13,254 bases of DNA, from contig JAEWTC010000210.1 of NCBI GenBank assembly GCA_023459675.1, positions 1 through 13,254 on the forward strand. Direction: 5' to 3'. Of the stretch, positions 5,714 through 13,254 are shown in pieces. The notes under the pieces were generated by a model, which was not told the DNA's origin, searched no databases, and was given only the letters and a program-made list of their open reading frames with translations. This DNA is from Bacillota bacterium. Its GTDB lineage: Bacteria > Bacillota > Clostridia > Christensenellales > Aristaeellaceae. The position numbers and the translations under genes are program-made. The stretch's first letter is position 1; every line of letters begins with the position of its first letter.

Positions 5714-7204
5714 CTATGCCTGTTCGCCGTTCTTATGATTCTGCCTGCGCGGGGGCGTACCTCTGCGAAGCATAAACTCAAATGCCGCACCGTTACGGAT
5801 TGGGACAAGACGAATGGACTGTCCGTGCATCTCCAGGATGCGCTTGCAGATGCTCAGGCCCAAGCCTGTGCCGGCGTCCTTGCCCACCGTGTGCGCCTTA
5901 TCCGATTTGAAAAAACGCTCAAACACGTGCGGCTGGTCTTCCGGCAGAATAGGCGGGCCGTCATTCATCACATGAACCGTGACTATATCATGCACTATGG
6001 ACGTGCGGATTGTCAAGTTCCCGCCGTCGCGGATAAACTTGATCGCGTTATCGACGATGTTGTAAATCACCTGCTCAATGCGTGCCTGATCGGCATGCAC
6101 GAAACACGGATCTTCCGTGAAATCCAAATGCAGCTCGGCATGCTTTTTCTCAATATCGCTCATCCGCCCGATCAGCACGCGGCGGATGGATTCGTGCAGA
6201 TCATAATCCTTCTGGTCCAGCGTCGCAACGCCGTCCTCCATGCGGCTGAGCTCCAGCAGATCGGCGATCAGCCCTTTCATACGGGTAGCTTCGTCGCATA
6301 CGATGTGCAGGTAGCGGGGATATTCTTCCGGCGGGATGGTTCCATCCAGCATTCCGTCCACATAGCCGTGAATACTGGTGATGGGGGAACGCAGCTCATG
6401 GCTGACGTTGCCAACGAACTCCCTGCGGCTGTCCTCAATCATGGACAGCTTGCTGGCCATGGTATTAAACGAGAGGGCCAGCTTGTCTACTTCGCTGTAA
6501 CCTTTCACATCGGTGCGCGCGGAGAAATCACCCTGGCTCATCCGTTCGGCGGCTTTGGTGATGGAGGTGAGCGGCTTGATGATGCTGCGCGTATAGAACA
6601 CGGCGAACACCAGGGCAAGCGCGGCGGCGATTAAGAAGCCGAGCACGATTTGGATGACGATATCCAAATACTCCGTTTCAATGATCTGCGCGTCCGTATG
6701 GATAAAAACGGCGCCCAGAATGCTCTCATCCTGCATCACAGGCACGGCGACCGTGAACACGGTTCCGTCCGCCTCGTTCACGATTTTCGTATTGACCTCC
6801 TTGCCGGACAGCACCTCGCGGATCGCATCGCGGATATCGTTGGCGGTTAGGCTTGCCACGCTGTTGGGGTTGGTCAATAAAACGCGGTTCATATTATCCA
6901 TATTACGGCCGTTGCGGTCGATAATCAGGATATATGCGCCGTAATCGGCAAAAACGCGGTTTGCCTTCCATTGCAGGTATTCCGCAAATTCACTGTCTTT
7001 GTCGATCGCCTTAATCAGGCTCGTGCCCGCAGCCTGACTGACCAGATGCGCAATTTCACGCGCCTGCAGCAGCAGATGTTCCATCCGGTTGTTGATCATA
7101 TTGTTGCGGATGGTATAGGCGGAAAACCCCGCGCCGATTAAAACGACGACGAGGATAATGATCAGGAGAATGAAAAATAACTTGGAAAACAATCCGTTCA
7201 ACAT
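5714..7204 (-). CDS. Membrane sensor histidine kinase
   Basis: This is the partner of the response regulator just upstream: it senses an unknown external signal and phosphorylates the regulator. The 496 residues run as follows: a membrane helix (about 8-28), an extracellular sensor of about 150 residues with Cache/PAS-like features (YILIIDRNGR at 91-100; a strand around 149-169), a second helix (182-204), and HAMP (about 205-257). Then come the dimerisation helix with phospho-acceptor His269 in NVSHELRSP and the ATPase domain with N-box Asn382 and Asn386, F-box residues near 428-432, and GTGLGL (445-450). The open frame begins at a GTG at 7213, but AAGGTG at 7213-7218 suits the ATG at 7204 better, so I chose that. 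It resembles PhoR/ResE/WalK-type kinases; the signal cannot be assigned. Confidence 0.92.
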   Translation of the reverse strand: MLNGLFSKLFFILLIIILVVVLIGAGFSAYTIRNNMINNRMEHLLLQAREIAHLVSQAAGTSLIKAIDKDSEFAEYLQWKANRVFADYGAYILIIDRNGRNMDNMNRVLLTNPNSVASLTANDIRDAIREVLSGKEVNTKIVNEADGTVFTVAVPVMQDESILGAVFIHTDAQIIETEYLDIVIQIVLGFLIAAALALVFAVFYTRSIIKPLTSITKAAERMSQGDFSARTDVKGYSEVDKLALSFNTMASKLSMIEDSRREFVGNVSHELRSPITSIHGYVDGMLDGTIPPEEYPRYLHIVCDEATRMKGLIADLLELSRMEDGVATLDQKDYDLHESIRRVLIGRMSDIEKKHAELHLDFTEDPCFVHADQARIEQVIYNIVDNAIKFIRDGGNLTIRTSIVHDIVTVHVMNDGPPILPEDQPHVFERFFKSDKAHTVGKDAGTGLGLSICKRILEMHGQSIRLVPIRNGAAFEFMLRRGTPPRRQNHKNGEQA

Positions 7205-7224
7205 TGACTTCACCTTGCCCGGGT

Positions 7225-7923
7225 TTAACGTTTGACCTCAAACTTGTAGCCGACCCGCCATTTCGTGTAAATCTCCCAGCCGTACTTTTCACAGCCCGTC
7301 AGCTTTTCACGAAGGCGTTTCACATGCACGTCCACAGTACGGCTGTCGCCGTAGAAATCGAACCCCCATACGCGCTGCAAAAGCTGTTCGCGGGTGAATA
7401 CGATATTGGGATGCGAGGCCAGATAGTATAAAAGTTCCAGTTCCTTGGGCGGCATCTCCACCGATTGATCTTCGTAGATCACTTCATAGCTTTGCAGGCT
7501 TACGGTGAGCTTGGGGTACTGGATAACGTCGGTCGTATCCTTCACTTCTTCGGTGTCGCGCGTGCGCCGGAGAACGGCTTTCACGCGCGCCACGAGTTCC
7601 TTGTTCTTAAACGGCTTGGTGATGTAATCGTCCGCGCCGAGTTCCAAACCCAGTACCTTATCAAAGGTATCGTCCTTTGCGGTCAGCATAATCACGGGCA
7701 CTCTGCTTACCTTGCGGATTTCCCGCAGCACATCCAGCCCGTCGATGCCGGGCAGCATGATATCCAGCAGAACCAGCGAAGGATTATTCTGTTTGAACGC
7801 CGCAAGACCGTCGTCACCGCGGAACGCTTCGAAAACCTGATAACCCTCTTTTTCCAGGTAAAGGCGTATCAGATGGCTTACGTTCTGGTCGTCGTCAACC
7901 AGCAGAATGCTTTGTGTGTCCAT
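7225..7923 (-). CDS. OmpR/PhoB-family response regulator
   Basis: This is a DNA-binding transcription regulator controlled by phosphorylation from the adjacent kinase. The 232 residues have a receiver domain (about 4-115) with the acidic pocket Asp10-12, phospho-acceptor Asp54 in LVLLDIMLPG, switch Thr81 and Lys103 (ITKPF). A winged-helix output domain (about 130-230) contains the typical TREQLLQRVWG and SRTVDVHVKRLREKL segments. Two adjacent ATG codons (7926 and 7923) are possible; AAGGAG at 7930-7935 is 6 bases from the second, so 7923 is preferred. It starts 27 bases after the mutS2 stop and ends 20 bases before the kinase ATG. The regulon cannot be inferred here. Confidence 0.93.
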   Translation of the reverse strand: MDTQSILLVDDDQNVSHLIRLYLEKEGYQVFEAFRGDDGLAAFKQNNPSLVLLDIMLPGIDGLDVLREIRKVSRVPVIMLTAKDDTFDKVLGLELGADDYITKPFKNKELVARVKAVLRRTRDTEEVKDTTDVIQYPKLTVSLQSYEVIYEDQSVEMPPKELELLYYLASHPNIVFTREQLLQRVWGFDFYGDSRTVDVHVKRLREKLTGCEKYGWEIYTKWRVGYKFEVKR

Positions 7924-7950
7924 CATAAGCTCCTTCCCATGCGCAGGCGG

Positions 7951-10305
7951 TTACTTCAGGGTTACAACAGTCACGCCGTCTTCTCCTTCACCGTAGACGC
8001 CCAGACGGTAACTTTTTACATTCATGTGCTGCTTCAAATGCCGTTGCACGCCCGTGCGCAGCACGCCGGTGCCTTTTCCGTGGATGATGTTAACTTCGTG
8101 AAACCCCGCGAGCATCGCTTCGTCCAGATAACGGTCGATCTCGGGAAGCGCTTCGTCAATCGCCTGACCGCGAACATCCAGCTCCATGGGAACGTTGCGG
8201 GTCATCGCGTCGGTTTTGGTCATCACGGTGGTTTTCTTTTCCTGTTTTGGTTCCAGCAAGCGGATTTGGCTGATGTGCGCCTTCAACCGCAGGATACCCG
8301 CCTGAATTTCCACCTCGCCCTTTGCGTTGGCCGGGGCCAGCACCGTACCGGCGGTGTTCAGGTGGACGATTTCCACACGCTCGCCTGTGCGCACCGCCTT
8401 TGGCGCATTGTGCGTGCTGACCGCTTTCTGGCTTAACTCTTCGCTGAGCTTGTCGATCCCGTCGTTGAGACGCTTGCGCAGCGCGATCGCTTCGGCGTCC
8501 GGCGCCTGCGCTTCATGGCGCATTTTTTTCAGTTCGGAGAGTATCGCTTCGGCTTCGGCGCGCGCGCCTTCCAGAATGCGCTTTGCGTCATCCTTGGCCT
8601 TGCGGATGTTCGTATGCTTTTTCTCTTCAATTTCGTTGCGCAATTTTTCCGCTTCGTCGCGCAGGTGAACCGTTTCCTGGCGTGTCCGCTCGGCGATGAC
8701 GCGCTCCCGCTCGGCAATCCCGCGATGGTATTCGGCGTTGGCGATAACGTCTTCAAAACGGACGTCGTTTTTGGAGAGCAGCTCCTTCGCGCTGTCGATC
8801 AGTTCATTAGGCAGGCCCAGCTTCTGGCTGATTTCGAACGCGTTGCTCTTGCCGGGAATGCCGATGGACAGCCGGTAGGTGGGGCGCAAAGTTTCGATAT
8901 CGAACTCAACGCTTGCGTTTTCAACACCCTCGGTGGTCATGGCAAACACCTTCAGCTCGCTGTAATGCGTCGTTGCCAGCGTGCGGATGGAGCGTTTCAA
9001 CAGGTATAGAAGGATGGTCTGCGCCAGCGCCGCGCCTTCCGTAGGATCGGTACCGGCGCCAAGCTCGTCAAATAACGCAAGATCGTTTGGCCCTACCTGG
9101 CTGATGATCTCCACGATATTGGTCATATGGCCGGAAAAGGTGGAAAGGGACTGTTCGATGGACTGCTCGTCGCCGATGTCCGCGAAGATATGTTCGAACA
9201 CCGCAAGCTCCGTGCCGTATTCCGCCGGTACGTGCAGGCCGGATTGCACCATCAGCGTGAAAAGCCCGACCGTTTTCAGGGTTACGGTTTTGCCGCCCGT
9301 ATTGGGCCCGGTGATGATCAGCGTGGAGAACTTTTTCCCGATGTGTATGTTGCAGGGAACCACGTGCTTTGGGTCCAGCAGCGGATGCCGGCCCCGGATG
9401 ATGTTGAGATAGCCGTCCGCGTTGATTTTCGGCTGGACGGCATTCATCTCTCTGGCAAGCACCGCTTTGGCGAATGCGAAATCAAGCCGCGCCAGCATGT
9501 CGATATTGCTGGTCAGCTCGTCCGCCACATAACCCACCTGATCGGTGAGCGCCTGCAAAATGCGGATGATCTCCTTCTGCTCCTGTGCCTGCAGCTGCTT
9601 TAAATCGTTGCCCAGCTCCACAACGCTCATCGGCTCGATGAACAACGTTGCGCCCGTCGCGCTCTGGTCGTGCACAAGGCCCGGCACATTGCCGCGGCAT
9701 TCGGCCTTCACGGGGATGCAATAGCGGCCGTTGCGTACGGTGATGATGGTTTCCTGCAGATATTTGGCATAGCTGGAACCATGCACCATGGAGTTGAGTT
9801 TCTCACGCACGCGGTCGCTTACGACGCGCATTTTCTTGCGGATCTGCGCAAGCTCGGTCGACGCCCGGTCCGAAATCTCCTCGTCGCCGATGATCGCGTC
9901 CGTAATCTCGCGCTCCAAGCCCTGGTTGATGGTGATCAGCGAAGCGAGCGCGCTGAGAATGGGGGATCGCCGGTCCTCTTTCACCAGTATCGTTCGGGCG
10001 GAGCGTGCGGCCGCCATACAGCCGGCAATGTTAAGCAGCGAGCGCGGCGAAAGCATGGCGCCTTTTTTGGCGAGTTGAAGCTCCTGGGATACGTCTTCAA
10101 ACGATTGCAGGGGATTGCCGCCGGTTGTGTCGGCGATCTGAACGGCTTCCTGCGTTTCCGATAACGCGTGCTGGACCTGGTCAAAATCAGATTCGGGGGT
10201 CAGCTGTAAACAGCGCCCAGCCCCAAGCGGGGTTACGCAGAAGGAAGCCAGTTTTTCTCTGATCTTATCAAATTCCAGCACACGAAGCTCGCGCTTGATG
10301 TTCAT
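7951..10305 (-). CDS. mutS2: MutS2 ATPase/endonuclease (ribosome collision and recombination factor)
   Basis: MutS2 proteins lack the mismatch-recognition domain of MutS. They have been linked to suppression of recombination and, in Bacillus, to splitting collided ribosomes (RqcU). This protein has 784 residues, the usual full length. In order it shows the core/lever helices (about 1-300), Walker A GPNTGGKT (333-340), Walker B with LALFDELGAGTDP (409-421) and THYSEL (446-451). A highly charged coiled coil (about 520-600) is followed by a KOW-like segment (about 635-690). The C-terminal Smr nuclease domain (709-784) has LDVRG and HGKGTGVLR. All key motifs look intact. AAAGGAG sits 6 bases before the ATG. 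It follows the cyclophilin gene by 29 bases and precedes the response regulator gene. Confidence 0.96.
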   Translation of the reverse strand: MNIKRELRVLEFDKIREKLASFCVTPLGAGRCLQLTPESDFDQVQHALSETQEAVQIADTTGGNPLQSFEDVSQELQLAKKGAMLSPRSLLNIAGCMAAARSARTILVKEDRRSPILSALASLITINQGLEREITDAIIGDEEISDRASTELAQIRKKMRVVSDRVREKLNSMVHGSSYAKYLQETIITVRNGRYCIPVKAECRGNVPGLVHDQSATGATLFIEPMSVVELGNDLKQLQAQEQKEIIRILQALTDQVGYVADELTSNIDMLARLDFAFAKAVLAREMNAVQPKINADGYLNIIRGRHPLLDPKHVVPCNIHIGKKFSTLIITGPNTGGKTVTLKTVGLFTLMVQSGLHVPAEYGTELAVFEHIFADIGDEQSIEQSLSTFSGHMTNIVEIISQVGPNDLALFDELGAGTDPTEGAALAQTILLYLLKRSIRTLATTHYSELKVFAMTTEGVENASVEFDIETLRPTYRLSIGIPGKSNAFEISQKLGLPNELIDSAKELLSKNDVRFEDVIANAEYHRGIAERERVIAERTRQETVHLRDEAEKLRNEIEEKKHTNIRKAKDDAKRILEGARAEAEAILSELKKMRHEAQAPDAEAIALRKRLNDGIDKLSEELSQKAVSTHNAPKAVRTGERVEIVHLNTAGTVLAPANAKGEVEIQAGILRLKAHISQIRLLEPKQEKKTTVMTKTDAMTRNVPMELDVRGQAIDEALPEIDRYLDEAMLAGFHEVNIIHGKGTGVLRTGVQRHLKQHMNVKSYRLGVYGEGEDGVTVVTLK

Positions 10306-10334
10306 GTACTGCTCCTTTCGAAACCCAATGGAGC

Positions 10335-10850
10335 CTAAAGTTTGGTAAACGGATACTCCAAACCGTAGGTTTCCACGCGGATTGTGCCTATTTTCTGCGG
10401 CGTAACAGGCTTATCCTGCGCGCCGGTACGGGTATTGACGATGCGGTCGGCGGCTTCCATACCGTTCAGAATTTTGCCGAACGCCGCATAGGAACCGTCC
10501 AGATGCGGACTGTCGCTCGTCATGATAAAGAACTGGGAACCGGCGCTGTCCTTCATCATGCTGCGCGCCATGCTGAGCACGCCGTAGGTATGCTTCAACG
10601 GGTTAGGATGCCCGTTCTGCGCGAACTCGCCTTTGATGGAATAACCGGGTCCGCCGGTGCCGACGCCCAACGGGCAGCCGCCCTGAATCATAAAACCGGG
10701 AATGCAGCGGTGAAAGGTTAAACCGTCGTAAAAGCCGCCGTTTGCCAGCGCAATGAAATTGCCGACGGATTGCGGCGCGATTTCGGGATACAGTTCGCCG
10801 GTCATGATTTCGCCTGATTCCAAGACCATGGTAAAGGTTGGGTTCTTCAT
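10335..10850 (-). CDS. Cyclophilin-type peptidyl-prolyl cis-trans isomerase
   Basis: This enzyme catalyses cis-trans isomerisation of Xaa-Pro bonds to assist protein folding. The 171 residues form a single cyclophilin domain with no signal peptide or lipobox, so it is probably cytoplasmic. The active-site pattern is intact: FHR (46-48, catalytic Arg48), FMIQGG (53-58), GVLSMAR (90-96), and SAGSQFFI (102-109). The Trp seen in human cyclophilin A is replaced by His116 (HLDG), as is common in bacteria. AAAGG lies 9 bases before the ATG. It is the first gene after the promoter at 10889-10916 and heads the operon that includes mutS2. Confidence 0.94.
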   Translation of the reverse strand: MKNPTFTMVLESGEIMTGELYPEIAPQSVGNFIALANGGFYDGLTFHRCIPGFMIQGGCPLGVGTGGPGYSIKGEFAQNGHPNPLKHTYGVLSMARSMMKDSAGSQFFIMTSDSPHLDGSYAAFGKILNGMEAADRIVNTRTGAQDKPVTPQKIGTIRVETYGLEYPFTKL

Positions 10851-10888
10851 AGGATAAAACCTTTCTGCGTTTATTCCACACTTTGTTT

Positions 10889-10916
10889 ATTATAGCAGAA
10901 CCCGTTGATCTTGCAA
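10889..10916 (-). promoter_or_regulatory. Sigma-A-type promoter for the ppi-mutS2-RR-HK-aroK operon
   Basis: On the minus strand there is TTGCAA (10916-10911), a 16-base spacer, then a perfect TATAAT (10894-10889). The cyclophilin ATG is at 10850, which gives a leader of roughly 30 bases. No riboswitch-sized leader is present. Confidence 0.75.
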
Positions 10917-10984
10917 GGAAGAAGATGAAATGCGCGGATAACGACGCTGGAAACCGGTTTGTGCATAACACTGCACAGGCGTGA

Positions 10985-11013
10985 TTGTAATATGCGCAAA
11001 AATTAGGTATAAT
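10985..11013 (+). promoter_or_regulatory. Sigma-A-type promoter for the receiver-like/SPFH gene pair
   Basis: TTGTAA (10985-10990), a 17-base spacer and a perfect TATAAT (11008-11013) lie upstream of the GTG start at 11047. The promoter is divergent from the cyclophilin promoter, with about 70 bases between the two -35 elements. A 6-bp inverted repeat, TGTGCA/TGCACA (10960-10965 and 10972-10977), lies just upstream and could be an operator. Confidence 0.8.
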
Positions 11014-11033
11014 GGACATATCTCAATACTATT

Positions 11034-11038
11034 GGAGG
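11034..11038 (+). promoter_or_regulatory. Ribosome binding site that sets a GTG start
   Basis: GGAGG lies 8 bases before the GTG at 11047. The open frame runs back to 10981, but that stretch contains the promoter, so 11047 is the start. Confidence 0.8.
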
Positions 11039-11046
11039 TTGGCGTT

Positions 11047-11850
11047 GTGTATAGACTGCTCATCGTAACGAAGTCACCGACGATAGAAAGAATGTTCGGC
11101 GAAATGGACGGTTGGGAAACCATGGGGTTCAAACCGCCCAGAGTGCGCAAATCTTTCGAGGATGCGATCGAGTGCATGCATAAGCATCATATCGACGCCA
11201 TTGGAATAGACGACGGTTTTCCGGACCTGATGCGCTGGCTGGACGAAAACCAGCCGCTGACGCCGATCTTTATGGTATTCGGCGATATGGAACAGCAGTT
11301 GGCGGTCATTCGCGAGGTGGAGCTGCTGCTCAACCAGATCCATACCGATGATTCCAACGATGACTATAACGAGGCTACCAACTTCGCGCTTGCCAGAGAA
11401 CGCTGGATGAAATACCTTCTTTCCCGCCTGGCGCCGACCCGGATGGATATACTGAAACAGCAGCTCCTCTACCGCAGCACGGATGATTCGGAAAAACCAT
11501 GCGTTTTCGCGCGAATCCGCATTCCGGAAGGCGATATGTTTATTACGGAGCGCTGGCATTACGGCAGCGAGCGTTTGGGGACGGCCCTTCGGAACTTCTT
11601 TGGGAACGAGTACGAAACCATGAATATTCATATCGCGGTCGTATCACCGGAGGAAGTGCGCGTCGTGTTCAGCCCCAGGATGAACGCAGGCGAAACGGCG
11701 GTTTCGCAAACCAAAGCCCGCGAGTATATTGAGGAAACCATCGAACGAATTCAGCACTATCTCGGGCTGACGATGAGCCTGACGGAATATCGGATTTTAA
11801 ACGGACTTACGGATTTCGCGGCAGATACTGTCTGGAGTGAAAAACAATAG
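11047..11850 (+). CDS. Receiver-like protein with no output domain (YesN-like N-terminus)
   Basis: This 267-residue cytoplasmic protein is not firmly recognised. The start (VYRLLIVTKSP) and the spacing to IDAIGIDDGFPDL and then TPIFMVFGD resemble a response-regulator receiver fold. The normal acidic cluster after the first strand is missing, and the Thr/Ser and Lys switch residues are not evident, so phosphorylation is doubtful. The middle (about 120-150, RERWMKYLLSRLAP) and the following segment resemble the linker of AraC/YesN-type regulators, but the C-terminus ends in helical sequence without a recognisable AraC helix-turn-helix. Translation starts at GTG with GGAGG. The stop codon overlaps the ribosome site of the SPFH gene, so the two products are probably made together. 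It could be a protein-protein adaptor or a regulator of that SPFH protein; both roles are inferred. Confidence 0.65.
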   Translation: MYRLLIVTKSPTIERMFGEMDGWETMGFKPPRVRKSFEDAIECMHKHHIDAIGIDDGFPDLMRWLDENQPLTPIFMVFGDMEQQLAVIREVELLLNQIHTDDSNDDYNEATNFALARERWMKYLLSRLAPTRMDILKQQLLYRSTDDSEKPCVFARIRIPEGDMFITERWHYGSERLGTALRNFFGNEYETMNIHIAVVSPEEVRVVFSPRMNAGETAVSQTKAREYIEETIERIQHYLGLTMSLTEYRILNGLTDFAADTVWSEKQ

Positions 11851-11862
11851 GAGGAAGCATCC

Positions 11863-12918
11863 ATGGGATTATTCAAAAAGATCGTAATGAGCCAGTTTAT
11901 CGACGTGATTGAATGGACTGACAGTTCGCAAAACACAATGGTACACCGCTACGACATGAATGGCAAAGAGATTATGATGGGCGCGCAGCTGACCGTGCGT
12001 GAAAGCCAGGTCGCCGTATTCGTAAACGAAGGACAGCTGGCCGATATCTTTCAGCCGGGCCGCTATGAGCTGACCACGAGCAACATGCCCATCATGACCG
12101 CGCTGAAATCCTGGAAGTTCGGGTTTAAATCGCCGTTCAAGTCGGACGTCTATTTCGTTAATACCAAGCAGTTTCTGGATCGCAAGTGGGGCACCAGCAA
12201 CCCCGTGATGATGCGCGACGCAGAATTTGGCATGATCCGCATTCGCGCATTCGGCGTGTTTGCGTTCCGCGTGAAGGACCCGGAAGTATTCCTGAAGGAA
12301 GTCTTCGGTACGAACGGCATGTTCACCGCGGAGGACGTGGAAGGCCAGATTAAGCGTACGCTCATCTCCGGCTTGAGCGATGCGATTGCGGAGAGCAAAA
12401 TCCCGGCGCTTGACCTGGCGGCGAATTACCAGGAGCTCAGCGCGTTTGTGCAAAAAGCGTTGAACCCGCAGGTGGAAACCCTCGGCCTCACGCTTACCGG
12501 CTTCGTGATTGAAAACATCAGCTTGCCGGAGGATGTGGAAAAAGCGCTCGACAAGCGCACCTCCATGGGGATTGCCGGCGATCTGAACAAGTATACCCAG
12601 TATCAGGCGGCCGAAGCCATGCGCGAAGCCGCCAACAACCCGGGCGGCGGGATGGCCGGCATGGGCGTAGGCCTTGGCGCTGGCGCGGCTATGGGGCAGC
12701 TGTTTACCCAGAGCATGAACGCGGCGGCGCAGCCTCAGGCACAGCCGGCAGCCACCACCGTTCCCTGCGTGAACTGCGGAAGGCAGATCCCGCCCGCCAG
12801 CAAATTCTGCCCCGAATGCGGAGCGGCGCAAGGGCAGCAGGACAAAGCCTGCGCCAAGTGCGGCGCGAAACTGGAACCCGGCGTTAAGTTCTGCCCCGAG
12901 TGCGGGGAGAAAGCATAA
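11863..12918 (+). CDS. SPFH-domain protein with two C-terminal zinc ribbons (YdjI-like)
   Basis: This 351-residue protein starts MGLFKKIVMSQFIDVIEW, a typical opening of the YdjI / 'virion core protein' type of SPFH proteins. The SPFH-like part spans about 1-235, including ESQVAVFVNEGQL, FQPGRYEL, FGMIRIRAFGVFAFRV and ALDKRTSMG. A Gly/Ala/Met-rich stretch (about 257-285) and a Gln/Ala/Pro linker follow. Two zinc ribbons end the protein: Cys302, 305, 316, 319 and Cys330, 333, 344, 347, each CxxC-x10-CxxC. No clear transmembrane helix is present. In Bacillus the related YdjI belongs to a PspA membrane-stress locus and helps place PspA at the membrane. That role is family knowledge, not shown here, and no pspA lies in this window. 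AGGAGG (11849-11854) overlaps the upstream stop codon. Confidence 0.88.
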   Translation: MGLFKKIVMSQFIDVIEWTDSSQNTMVHRYDMNGKEIMMGAQLTVRESQVAVFVNEGQLADIFQPGRYELTTSNMPIMTALKSWKFGFKSPFKSDVYFVNTKQFLDRKWGTSNPVMMRDAEFGMIRIRAFGVFAFRVKDPEVFLKEVFGTNGMFTAEDVEGQIKRTLISGLSDAIAESKIPALDLAANYQELSAFVQKALNPQVETLGLTLTGFVIENISLPEDVEKALDKRTSMGIAGDLNKYTQYQAAEAMREAANNPGGGMAGMGVGLGAGAAMGQLFTQSMNAAAQPQAQPAATTVPCVNCGRQIPPASKFCPECGAAQGQQDKACAKCGAKLEPGVKFCPECGEKA

Positions 12919-12924
12919 ACAAAG

Positions 12925-12954
12925 AAAGAGCCTGCCTTGAACGGCAGGCTCTTT
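12925..12954 (+). terminator. Intrinsic terminator after the SPFH gene
   Basis: A 12-bp perfect stem (12925-12936 with 12943-12954) has a 6-base loop. The descending arm ends in CTCTTTT and is followed by CTTAC. It begins 6 bases after the stop codon and ends the two-gene transcript. Confidence 0.88.
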
Positions 12955-13127
12955 TCTTACGCGCGTTTCCGAACTTCCGCGCTGGAACGGTTACCAAACA
13001 TATGGGCGAGAGGTGTTGATTACTCGTAATTCCATGCACTGCACACGGCTGCTCATCCGGAAAAAGCGGGTCGTCGCCGTGAGGCAATCCATGGATGGCA
13101 CAACTAGCGCAGCACTTAAAATTACAT
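12955..13127. other. Intergenic stretch without a supported gene
   Basis: These 173 bases lie between two terminators, facing from opposite sides. I see no tRNA, no convincing coding frame with a ribosome site and no clear promoter. The one open frame here (minus strand, 12884-13087) crosses the terminator and the end of the SPFH gene and has no family resemblance. Confidence 0.6.
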
Positions 13128-13129
13128 AA

Positions 13130-13158
13130 AAAACCGGGGCCGTTACAGCCCCGGTTTT
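13130..13158 (-). terminator. Intrinsic terminator after the GGGtGRT-family gene
   Basis: An 11-bp perfect stem (13130-13140 with 13148-13158) has a 7-base loop. On the minus strand the GC-rich part is followed by six T (13133-13128). It begins 12 bases after the stop codon of the partial gene at the window end. The A/T flanks on both sides could also give some termination in the plus direction. Confidence 0.88.
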
Positions 13159-13169
13159 ATTGCGTATGC

Positions 13170-13254
13170 TTACTTCGACGCTTCCTCAATCGCCACGGCA
13201 ACCGCAACGGTCGCGCCGACCATCGGGTTATTGCCCATGCCGATCAGGCCCATC
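13170..13254 (-). CDS. C-terminal end of a GGGtGRT-family protein (partial)
   Basis: Only the last 27 codons are in the window. The peptide, which includes GLIGMGNNPMVGATVAVAVA and ends in EEASK, matches what I recall of the very conserved C-terminus of GGGtGRT proteins. These are about 330 residues long, found mainly in anaerobic Firmicutes and of unknown biochemical function. The stop TAA is at 13172-13170 and a terminator follows. The rest of the gene lies beyond the window, so its integrity cannot be judged. The assignment is from memory of the family, not from a search. Confidence 0.75.
   Translation of the reverse strand, partial: MGLIGMGNNPMVGATVAVAVAIEEASK

Noticed and set aside
7465..8436. 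Plus-strand open frame of 323 codons
   Set aside because: It is antisense to the response regulator and the Smr end of mutS2, both certain genes.
10981..11046. N-terminal extension of the receiver-like gene from GTG 10981
   Set aside because: This stretch contains the -35 and -10 elements, and a good GGAGG site serves the GTG at 11047.
11869..12831. Minus-strand open frame of 320 codons
   Set aside because: It is antisense to almost all of the SPFH gene, whose zinc ribbons and start are clear.
12884..13087. Small minus-strand open frame in the gap after the SPFH gene
   Set aside because: It overlaps the end of the SPFH gene and its terminator, and shows no recognisable sequence.

Overview
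The window looks like chromosomal DNA from an anaerobic Gram-positive bacterium of the class Clostridia. The DNA is moderately GC-rich. Strong AGGAGG-type ribosome sites precede most genes. MutS2, an OmpR-type two-component system and the C-terminus of a GGGtGRT-family protein fit that group. Genus and species cannot be read from the sequence.

Region 1 (about 1-4220, plus strand) is the accessory-looking part. Four small secreted proteins (74-607, 740-1282, 1272-1811, 1851-2408) are paralogues of one another. Three of them have a signal peptide ending in a G-[TS]-x-A-[VI]-Y-T motif that resembles the SipW-processed signal of Bacillus TasA. Their mature parts align with each other, and more loosely with the TasA fibre subunit. 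A fifth, larger exported protein (2436-4121) has two copies of an unrecognised domain of about 165 residues, joined and preceded by Pro-Thr dipeptide linkers. The set reads as an operon for an extracellular fibre or matrix. No SipW peptidase lies in the window; it may be upstream. A GC-rich hairpin sits between the first and second genes. A long perfect hairpin at 4181-4219 ends the operon and the convergent gene beyond it.

Region 2 (4238-10916, minus strand) is mostly housekeeping. A sigma-A-like promoter at 10889-10916 appears to drive a compact five-gene operon read right to left: cyclophilin isomerase, mutS2, an OmpR-family response regulator, its membrane histidine kinase, and shikimate kinase (aroK). 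A terminator at 5146-5169 ends it. A separate metallo-beta-lactamase-fold hydrolase (4238-5032) follows.

Region 3 (10985-12954, plus strand) diverges from that operon with its own well-formed promoter. It holds two tightly coupled genes: a receiver-like protein without an output domain, and an SPFH-domain protein ending in two zinc ribbons, relatives of which act in membrane-stress responses. A terminator follows.

Region 4 (12955-13254) is about 170 bases in which I see no gene, then a minus-strand terminator and the last 27 codons of a GGGtGRT-family gene that runs out of the window. I found no tRNA, rRNA, CRISPR array, insertion sequence or phage gene. The best candidate for something undescribed is the TasA-like array with its Pro-Thr-linked partner.
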